Source: Candidatus Kapaibacterium sp. (GTDB taxonomy: Bacteria > Bacteroidota > Ignavibacteria > Kapaibacteriales > UBA2268). Taken from it: a stretch of 64,000 bases of DNA. The notes under the pieces are model-generated. The model did not search any database and was not told where the DNA came from. It saw nothing but the letters and a program-made list of their open reading frames with translations. Positions 57,199 to 64,000 of the stretch are shown here, piece after piece (the stretch's first letter is position 1; the number at the start of each line of letters is the position of its first letter). The translations under genes were made by a program, and so were the position numbers. The stretch spans positions 62,001-126,000 of the forward strand of contig CALHGZ010000009.1 of assembly GCA_938031175.1 (NCBI GenBank), in the 5' to 3' direction.

Positions 57199-59591
57199 TT
57201 GAGTCCTTTTTTCAGGAAATCTATAAATTCTTGCTCATCACGAGTAAAAGCTTTTGTGGCGATTAATTTTTCCTCTGGTGTTAGTATTACATACAAAGGT
57301 AGTTCAATTGAGTTGAATTTTTGCATTTGTAATTTTTTGTTTGATTTATATGGTTCTTCTGGTCTATCAGTAAATAATTTAACTTTGACATACTGGTCTA
57401 ATAGTTCAGCCACATTTTTTTTAGTAAACATTTTTGATTCCATCCATCGGCAATTTGTGCATGTAAATCCAGTAAAATCAATGAAAATTGCTTTATTTGT
57501 TGATTTAGCAATTTCTAGGGCATAGTTATAATCTTTAAGCCATTCAGTTTCATTTATTTCAGAAATGGGTTTGATTGCCAAATCTTTAACTTTTTGTGTC
57601 GTTAATATGGGAGCTTCGCTCATTAATTCATCGTAATCTTTTGGTGGCAGGAATGCATCGAGTTCCCCAAGTGGTTTGCCGTATAATCCCGTCCAAAGGT
57701 AAACGGTTATCGAGGTGAAGAAAATTGCGAACAGAATTCTTGGAGTTGAAACTGTATTGACGGGTGTATCGTGGGGGAATCGAAATAGCCCTAAAATATA
57801 GAGGGTAATAAGTATTGAGCAACCAATCCAAATTGCAAGGAAAACTTCTTTCGGCAGGATGCCCCATTTCCAAACCAGATCGGCATTGCTGATAAATTTT
57901 ACAGCAGCAGCTATTTCAAGAAATCCCATAACTACTTTGACATTGTTCATCCAACCACCAGATTTTGGTAGTTTTTGCATGAAAGATGGGAAAAGTGCTA
58001 GAAGGAAAAAAGGTGCAGCGAAAACAGCAGAAAAACCAAGCATTCCAATTATTGGGGCAAACCATTCACCTGCGGAAGCTGCTACGAGCGAAGTACCTAC
58101 AAATGGGACTGTGCAGGTAAATGATGTAAGTGAGAAGGTTAAGCCCATCAATAAAACAGAAAATATTCCACTGCCTTGAGATTTGACGTTTAACATATTA
58201 AGCAGTTTAGGGGGTATTTGAATTTCGAAGGCGCCAAATAGGTTGAGTGCAAAAATAATGAAAATTGCTGCAATAAATAGATTAACCCAGGGATTAGTGG
58301 CAAAATCCTGTATTCCTGTAGAGCCTAAAATAATTGCAAGTAAAAATCCAAGAGCAGTGAATGTCAAAATTATTCCGATTGCATATATGATTGAATCCCG
58401 TAACCCTTTGCCTGGATTTTTCTCAGCTCTTTTGGTGAAAAAAGATACAGTGATAGGTATCATTGGGAAAACGCAGGGAGTAAGTAATGCAACAGCTCCC
58501 ATTGTCATTGCGAACCACAGATATGAAAATATACCTTGCTTCTTGCGTTCTTCAACTTCTAATTGACTTTCAGTTAGTTGGGTTGTTTCGGTTGTGGGTA
58601 AGTATTCAAAAATTTCATTTGTGATGTAAATATGAAATTCTTCAGGAGGCAGACATCGGATTGTGTCACATAGTTGTAGATATGTTATAACATATTCTTC
58701 ATCGTAGAAAAAATTCAAATCTTTTTTAGCTTTGACGGGCAGGATGAAATTAACTATACCTTCATAAGTTTCTATCTCTGTTTCAAATCCTTTATCGTAT
58801 TTGATGATAGGTTTAGGGTAGAAGATATCCCCGTTTAAAGTAATGGAGCTACTTTCGTCGAAGTAGAATTCAGTTGGAGTAGGTCCAATTCCTTCATCGT
58901 TTAATTGTTCTTTTAAACTGTATGTGTACCAATGGTTAGCGAGGGCAATTTCAAGTTTTATATGGAATTCATCGCCAGATTTAACCTTTAATTTGGATGG
59001 ATAGGCAATGAATTGAATAACTGAGTTATCAGGTGATATTAATTGTAAATTCCCTTCTAAGGTTCTTTTGAATGATTTACCTGTTTTTTTTTCTTGACTT
59101 TTTTCAAGAGATTTGTGAATCAATATTTTTGTTTCTTCGGGTGGTATGCATTTACCATCTGTGCATAGCTGGTAGTAAAATGATATCAATGGTCTATCTG
59201 AATCGAAGTTTATGTCTTTTTTTGCTATAGCGGGAATTGAGAATATAACCTCGCCGTCGTAATAATCGAGATTCATTTCAAATCCCTCATCAAATTTATT
59301 TTTAGTTTTTGGTGCTTTGAATTTATTCTTTTGAATAATGTAGAATCTGTCATCGGCAATTATTTCAGTAGTAGTAGGACCTATTCCTTCACTGTTAATT
59401 TGTTCCGATAAGGAAAAAATATACCAACCTTTAGTAAGATTAACTTTGAGTGTTATTGTGAATTCTTGTCCTTTTTTTACCTTTTCAGATGAAGTTGATG
59501 CAGAAATTGTTATATGCTTATCGTTTGCAAACAGATTAAGTGTAAGAGCTAAAAAAGTAATTACCAGAAAACCGAGAAATTGTTTTTTCAT
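57195..59591 (-). CDS. DsbD-like protein with duplicated N-terminal (DsbD-alpha-like) domains
   Basis: Two homologous N-terminal domains each ending in paired Cys ('CTDGKCIPPEE', 'CDTIRCLPPEE'); CcdA-like TM core 'LTPCVFPMIPITVSFFTKRA..FTCTVPFVGTSLV'; C-terminal thioredoxin-like 'FIDFTGFTCTNCRWMESKMF'. Confidence 0.88.
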   Translation of the reverse strand: MKKQFLGFLVITFLALTLNLFANDKHITISASTSSEKVKKGQEFTITLKVNLTKGWYIFSLSEQINSEGIGPTTTEIIADDRFYIIQKNKFKAPKTKNKFDEGFEMNLDYYDGEVIFSIPAIAKKDINFDSDRPLISFYYQLCTDGKCIPPEETKILIHKSLEKSQEKKTGKSFKRTLEGNLQLISPDNSVIQFIAYPSKLKVKSGDEFHIKLEIALANHWYTYSLKEQLNDEGIGPTPTEFYFDESSSITLNGDIFYPKPIIKYDKGFETEIETYEGIVNFILPVKAKKDLNFFYDEEYVITYLQLCDTIRCLPPEEFHIYITNEIFEYLPTTETTQLTESQLEVEERKKQGIFSYLWFAMTMGAVALLTPCVFPMIPITVSFFTKRAEKNPGKGLRDSIIYAIGIILTFTALGFLLAIILGSTGIQDFATNPWVNLFIAAIFIIFALNLFGAFEIQIPPKLLNMLNVKSQGSGIFSVLLMGLTFSLTSFTCTVPFVGTSLVAASAGEWFAPIIGMLGFSAVFAAPFFLLALFPSFMQKLPKSGGWMNNVKVVMGFLEIAAAVKFISNADLVWKWGILPKEVFLAIWIGCSILITLYILGLFRFPHDTPVNTVSTPRILFAIFFTSITVYLWTGLYGKPLGELDAFLPPKDYDELMSEAPILTTQKVKDLAIKPISEINETEWLKDYNYALEIAKSTNKAIFIDFTGFTCTNCRWMESKMFTKKNVAELLDQYVKVKLFTDRPEEPYKSNKKLQMQKFNSIELPLYVILTPEEKLIATKAFTRDEQEFIDFLKKGLN

Positions 59592-59656
59592 TAAAAACTG
59601 CCTCCATAAATTACCAAACAGTAATATAGTTGACGTAGTAAAACAAAAAGTGTTTT

Positions 59657-60676
59657 TTATTCATTATCTCCTTGAAAATATGAAATAATTCTTTGGTCGG
59701 TGAATGTAGATTCTAATTTTGAGCGTTTTTGAATTGTTTCTTCAAGTTTTTTCGTTAAGATCTTTGAAGCATTATAGCCATAGGTTCTGAGTAAATAGTT
59801 AATGGCAATAACTTCAGCGATGACAGTAATGTTTTTTCCGGGGAAAATCGGAAGTTTAACATATTGTACTTCAACATCGAGAATGTTGATTGGTTCTTCA
59901 TCGAGTCCTGTCCTTGTATATTCTTCGTTTGGATTCCATTCTTCAAGTTCGACAATTATTTCTAATCTTTTTTGAAACCTAATAGAGCGAATACCAAACA
60001 TTTGTCTGATGTCAACTATTCCTAATCCTCTTAGTTCCATAAAATGCTGGATCATACTGGTACCGGTTCCCATTAAAATTGTTTCACGTTTTTTTGTTAG
60101 CATCACGATATCATCAGCAACTAATCTGTGCCCGCGTTCAACTAAATCGAGTGCAATTTCTGATTTACCGATACCGCTTCGACCTACAAATAAAACTCCA
60201 ACACCGTAAACATCAACAAAGGAACCATGAATCACGGTCTGGGGTGCAAATTGGTCATCGAGAAATTCAGATAGTAAGTATGTAGCGCGTGTTGTATCAA
60301 ATGGAGTTCGAAGTATAGCAATATTTTTTTCGGCTGCTATTTCACATAAATAATCGTCGAATTTGTTATTGTTTGTAATTAATATGCAGGGGATTGGGAA
60401 CTGGCAAAGTGTTTTGAATACTTTTATTCGCTTTTGTTTAGTTAGACTTTTGAGATAGTGGATTTCAGTGTTTCCAAAGACTTGCACCTGATTATGATTA
60501 AAAAAGTCTATGTATCCAGCCAAAGCAAGTTGAGGACGATAAACATTTTTATTATTGATAAGATTATTCATTCCAGTCTCTTCAAGTAATGATACCAATT
60601 TGCATGGAGATTGCAACAAAAAGCTGACAGGTATGCTTTCTTTATAGATAGGTTGCAGGTGTTCTAAAAATTTCAT
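59657..60676 (-). CDS. hprK: HPr kinase/phosphorylase
   Basis: 'VHGSFVDVYGVGVLFVGRSGIGKSEIALDLVERGHRLVADDIVML', 'MELRGLGIVDIRQMFG', 'LPIFPGKNITVIAEVIAINYLLRTYGYNA'. Confidence 0.94.
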   Translation of the reverse strand: MKFLEHLQPIYKESIPVSFLLQSPCKLVSLLEETGMNNLINNKNVYRPQLALAGYIDFFNHNQVQVFGNTEIHYLKSLTKQKRIKVFKTLCQFPIPCILITNNNKFDDYLCEIAAEKNIAILRTPFDTTRATYLLSEFLDDQFAPQTVIHGSFVDVYGVGVLFVGRSGIGKSEIALDLVERGHRLVADDIVMLTKKRETILMGTGTSMIQHFMELRGLGIVDIRQMFGIRSIRFQKRLEIIVELEEWNPNEEYTRTGLDEEPINILDVEVQYVKLPIFPGKNITVIAEVIAINYLLRTYGYNASKILTKKLEETIQKRSKLESTFTDQRIISYFQGDNE

Positions 60677-60704
60677 TTTCTCACCGGGCTATTAATAATT
60701 AATA

Positions 60705-60727
60705 AAGGAGGTCTCTGTGACCTCCTT
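60705..60727 (-). terminator. Hairpin between hpf and hprK (possible weak terminator or processing site)
   Basis: 9-bp stem AAGGAGGTC (60705-60713) TCTGT GACCTCCTT (60719-60727); no long U-tract. Confidence 0.5.
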
Positions 60728-60766
60728 AAAATTATAAATAAATAGAAATTAAAAAAAGGAAAATAA

Positions 60767-61051
60767 CTAGATCTTCATTCTTTTTGTTTTCCATTTTCTG
60801 AGTTGTCTAACAATTTTGTCGGAGGCACTATTTAAAGATTTATAAAAATCATCTGAACTTTCTTTTGCAATAAGTGTACTACCTTGAACTCTTACGGTGA
60901 ATTCAACTGTTTTGTCATTATCATTTTTAAAGACGACATCTGTACTAATAATTTGGTCGTGAAATTTGTTCAAGCTTTGAGCAGCTTCTAATGCTGCATT
61001 GTAAAGCTCTGGTTGTGTTTTCAGATGTCTGAAGGTGATGTTTGTTTTCAT
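60767..61051 (-). CDS. hpf: Ribosome hibernation factor HPF/RaiA (short form)
   Basis: 'MKTNITFRHLKTQPELYNAALEAAQSLNKFHDQIISTDVVFKNDNDKTVEFTVRVQGSTLIAKESSDDFYKSLNSASDKIVRQLRKWKTKRMK'. Confidence 0.85.
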   Translation of the reverse strand: MKTNITFRHLKTQPELYNAALEAAQSLNKFHDQIISTDVVFKNDNDKTVEFTVRVQGSTLIAKESSDDFYKSLNSASDKIVRQLRKWKTKRMKI

Positions 61052-61141
61052 AACAACCTCTTTTATATTGTTAAAAAAGTTATAATAAAAATTCAGCCAA
61101 TCAATGACATATTTTACAACGAAAATATGCCCTGTTTTAGC

Positions 61142-61948
61142 TTATCTAATTATCAAAGTTAAAAATTCGAATGATAAAGCCATATTGAAATTAATGTAAC
61201 TTGGCAAAACCAATATCTGTTTATAAAAATATTCGGGTGGATTTTCAAATTGTTTAGCTATTGTGTTGTAAATACCAGTTTTTCTATAAATATATGTGTA
61301 AGAAATCTCGATAATAAGACCTGCACTAAGTGAATTAAATCGAGTTTTATCGAACATTAGCTCGGTTCCAGCGTAAATTTTGAAGGCTGGATAAAGTGAT
61401 TTTTCAGTAATAATATTCCCTGATTTACGCATATCATTGATTACTGTTGTTGTTATTTGTTCATTCCAGTTAATATTACTGATTGAAATTCCAGAGCCTA
61501 AACCACAGAAAGTTCTGAATTGCTGATTGTAGGGCATAATTTCAATTAAGGCTATTAGATTTGATGTTGTTATGAATAAATTTTGAATAATAGAACGGGT
61601 TCCGATTAGTTGTGTTCGATAAACGTTTTGCGTATAGCTTTCAAGTAGTTTTGAATGTAAATAATTTGCATTGATGCCGACTCTCCAAGAATTAAGTATT
61701 TGGTATTTTAAAGTAGCTCCTATAGTTGGTGAATTGTCGAATTCTGTTTTGCTTCCCCCGAGTGTTTTGGTATATCCATTGAAGAATTGCTCGGAATAAC
61801 CACCGTAAACCAAACCGGCGCTTAGTATCAGGGAACTATTAATTTTCAAAGTATCTTGCCTTTTAATGTCATTTTCGGATGCTTTTGATGGAGTAAATGA
61901 TAAAGTTAAAAAGAAGAAAACAAAATATATTTCTATTTTTACTATCAT
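61142..61948 (-). CDS. Hypothetical outer-membrane beta-barrel-like protein
   Basis: Signal peptide; alternating amphipathic strands ('GINANYLHSKLLESYTQNVYRTQLIGTRSIIQNLFITTSNLIALIEIMPYNQQFRTFCGLGSGISI'); no named family recognised. Confidence 0.45.
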   Translation of the reverse strand: MIVKIEIYFVFFFLTLSFTPSKASENDIKRQDTLKINSSLILSAGLVYGGYSEQFFNGYTKTLGGSKTEFDNSPTIGATLKYQILNSWRVGINANYLHSKLLESYTQNVYRTQLIGTRSIIQNLFITTSNLIALIEIMPYNQQFRTFCGLGSGISISNINWNEQITTTVINDMRKSGNIITEKSLYPAFKIYAGTELMFDKTRFNSLSAGLIIEISYTYIYRKTGIYNTIAKQFENPPEYFYKQILVLPSYINFNMALSFEFLTLIIR

Positions 61949-62053
61949 TCTATTATAATTTATGAAGTAATAAAAACAAAAGCAAAAAAAATTAATTTTC
62001 TCGAAAAATTAAGTTTGCATTGGGTTAAGAAGTAAAAAATTAATTTTAGATTT

Positions 62054-62887
62054 TTAGAACCAATTTAGTATTGTTATGAGTTTTTCTCTCATATTTTTTC
62101 TGTGAATAATCAAATCAAGAAAACCGTGTTCGAGGACAAATTCAGCTCTTTGAAATCCTTGTGGGAGTTTTCTGCGTATGGTTTGTTCGATAACTCGAGG
62201 TCCAGCGAATCCAATAAGTGCCCCTGGCTCTGCGATAATTATATCGCCGAGCATTCCGAAGGAGGCACTAACTCCGCCGGTAGTAGGGTCGGTAAGGATA
62301 ACTATATATGGTATTTGATGTTCAGCTAATTCAGCTAAAATTGCAGATGTTTTTGCTAATTGCATCAGTGAGTAAGCTGCTTCTTGCATTCTGGCGCCAC
62401 CGGAGGCACAAATAATTATATAAGGTATTTTTTTATCAAGAGCGTATTTGGCTATTTGATAAAACTTTTCACCTACAACAGAGCCCATACTACCGCCTAT
62501 AAAATTGAAATTCATAGATGCAAACGCTATGTCTTTACCGGCTATTTTTGCTTTACCGGTTGTGATTGCTTCGTTAAGTCCTGTAGATTTGTACATTGAT
62601 TCGAGTCTTTGTGTATATGGCTTACTATCAACAAAATTAAGTGGGTCGGCTGATTTAATATTTGTAAATAATTCTTCAAATGAGCCGGGGTCAAGTATTA
62701 TATCTATATATTCTTTAGTTCCAATTCTAAAGTGATGATTACATTTATGACATGTAAATAGATTTTCTTCTAATTGTCTTTTATATATAATTTCGCCACA
62801 AGATGGACATTTAGTCCAAAGTCCGTCCGGCATTTCTTTTTGTATTGTTTCCTCAATATTCTTTTTCGTTCTCAAAAACCAGGTCAT
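62054..62887 (-). CDS. accD: Acetyl-CoA carboxylase carboxyltransferase beta subunit
   Basis: Zn finger 'WTKCPSCGEIIYKRQLEENLFTCHKCNHHFRIG', 'ASMNFNFIGGSMGSVVGEKF', 'ICASGGARMQEAAYSLMQLAKTSA', 'IGFAGPRVIEQTIR'. Confidence 0.96.
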   Translation of the reverse strand: MTWFLRTKKNIEETIQKEMPDGLWTKCPSCGEIIYKRQLEENLFTCHKCNHHFRIGTKEYIDIILDPGSFEELFTNIKSADPLNFVDSKPYTQRLESMYKSTGLNEAITTGKAKIAGKDIAFASMNFNFIGGSMGSVVGEKFYQIAKYALDKKIPYIIICASGGARMQEAAYSLMQLAKTSAILAELAEHQIPYIVILTDPTTGGVSASFGMLGDIIIAEPGALIGFAGPRVIEQTIRRKLPQGFQRAEFVLEHGFLDLIIHRKNMREKLITILNWF

Positions 62888-62984
62888 TAAATACTCCAGA
62901 TAAATTTTCTAAATGTTAAAATTTTTGCATCATAAAGATATAACATTTTTTTTAGTTAAGAAAATTTAAGTCAGTGATTAAGTA

Positions 62985-63998
62985 TTAATCTAATTTAGTT
63001 TTATTGTGAAAATGGTACATAATCTCTTTAGCTAAATTGTAAGCAGTTTGTCTATCAAGGTCAATTATTGATGCATCAACAGATGATTGCAAAGCAGCAG
63101 TATCAATATGTAAGGTAGCTAAACCGAGTCTTCGCTGGAAAAAGGATTCTACAACGTGAACAGTTTGAATCTTTTGAATTGGTATTATAGAAATTTTCTG
63201 GAAGAAATAGCCTTGTTTAATTTGAAGTTTATTGGGATAAATCATATATCCACGGTTTTTATAGGTTAAAACGGCAGCAAAATATAAAAAGGGTGTTAGC
63301 GCGAAGAGCCAGAGTGAGTGTATAGAAATAAATGTCAAGGGTAAAATAAAAGAGAGAAAGATAAAAGCGTATCGTACCATAGCTCGTCGAATTGTTTTAC
63401 GGGATACTTGCAAGAATTGATTGTCGAAATTGATAGATAAAATTTTGTCAGAAAGATTTATAATTGTATTAATGTTTGCTAATGGCAAAGCTGTTTTTGA
63501 TGATTTATGGGCTTCTTGAAATCCAGCTGTCTCGAGCATTAGACCCCATAAATTGAATTTTCTCATTATAAAATTTGAACGCATTACAATCATCTGTAGT
63601 TTTTTAAGTGGAATTGTAAATTTTCTTCTAGAGAGCAAACCGTGTTCAGCCTGTAATTTATCGATTTCCTGAAAGAGTTTAAAGCCATAGTATTGATTAA
63701 TTGTAAGAATAATATCAAGTAAAATTGATAATACAGAAGAGGCAATAATCAAACCGCCAATTAAAAAAATCAGTTCAAGTTCATTTATATTGTCAAATAA
63801 AGAGCTTAAATCTTTTAGGTCAATATCCCAGTATTCTGGTAATATGTAAAATTGTTGAGCTGTCCCCATTAACCAAATAACTATAGCAAAAAGGACTGGA
63901 CGAAATCTTAATGCACCATAAATAATGCATTCTTTGATTGACATTGCAAAAATAGGATTAGCAGTGACCGAATCTTCTTTAAAGTCTTGTTTTATTTC
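62985..63998 (-). CDS. Bacterial PH-domain (YdbT/bPH2-like) membrane protein, N-terminus beyond right edge
   Basis: TM pairs followed by 'YMIYPNKLQIKQGYFFQKISIIPIQKIQTVHVVESFFQRRLGLATLHIDTA'. The frame stays open upstream of the ORF-track Met (EIKQDFKEDSVTANPIFA-M...), so the gene is truncated by the window. Confidence 0.75.
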   Translation of the reverse strand, partial: EIKQDFKEDSVTANPIFAMSIKECIIYGALRFRPVLFAIVIWLMGTAQQFYILPEYWDIDLKDLSSLFDNINELELIFLIGGLIIASSVLSILLDIILTINQYYGFKLFQEIDKLQAEHGLLSRRKFTIPLKKLQMIVMRSNFIMRKFNLWGLMLETAGFQEAHKSSKTALPLANINTIINLSDKILSINFDNQFLQVSRKTIRRAMVRYAFIFLSFILPLTFISIHSLWLFALTPFLYFAAVLTYKNRGYMIYPNKLQIKQGYFFQKISIIPIQKIQTVHVVESFFQRRLGLATLHIDTAALQSSVDASIIDLDRQTAYNLAKEIMYHFHNKTKLD

Positions 63999-64000
63999 CC

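Noticed and set aside
1-64000. Defence islands, prophage, integrases, transposases, toxin-antitoxin pairs
   Set aside because: Scanned translated ORFs and intergenic regions; none showed characteristic motifs. The window looks like core chromosome with a few lineage-specific secreted proteins.

Overview
AT-rich bacterial chromosome window, almost fully coding, with roughly 50 CDSs, one tRNA and several factor-independent terminators. Gene content suggests the Bacteroidota/Chlorobiota-Ignavibacteria side of the tree: three large secreted proteins with type IX-like C-terminal domains, holB-ricT, an rplM-rpsI-rpsB-tsf-pyrH-frr run, and a fused E1 alpha/beta 2-oxoacid dehydrogenase. Most genes are housekeeping (rnr, purF, mutL, trpS, pcrA-like, panC, thyX, accD, hprK). 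The most notable locus is a complete dsrMKJOP-type sulfur-respiration membrane complex (41.8-46.9 kb), preceded by an RsbRD_N-like protein; no dsrAB, dsrC, apr or sat is in the window. Other points of interest: a structured leader upstream of rpsB whose 5' arm can pair with either of two identical AAAGGAGC (Shine-Dalgarno-like) copies; a 2710-aa beta-helix/Ig-like surface protein; a GAF protein with a degenerate GGDEF-like domain; and several convergent gene pairs whose stop codons overlap. No CRISPR array, prophage, transposase or rRNA was recognised. All family calls come from reading translated sequence by eye; no database search was run.
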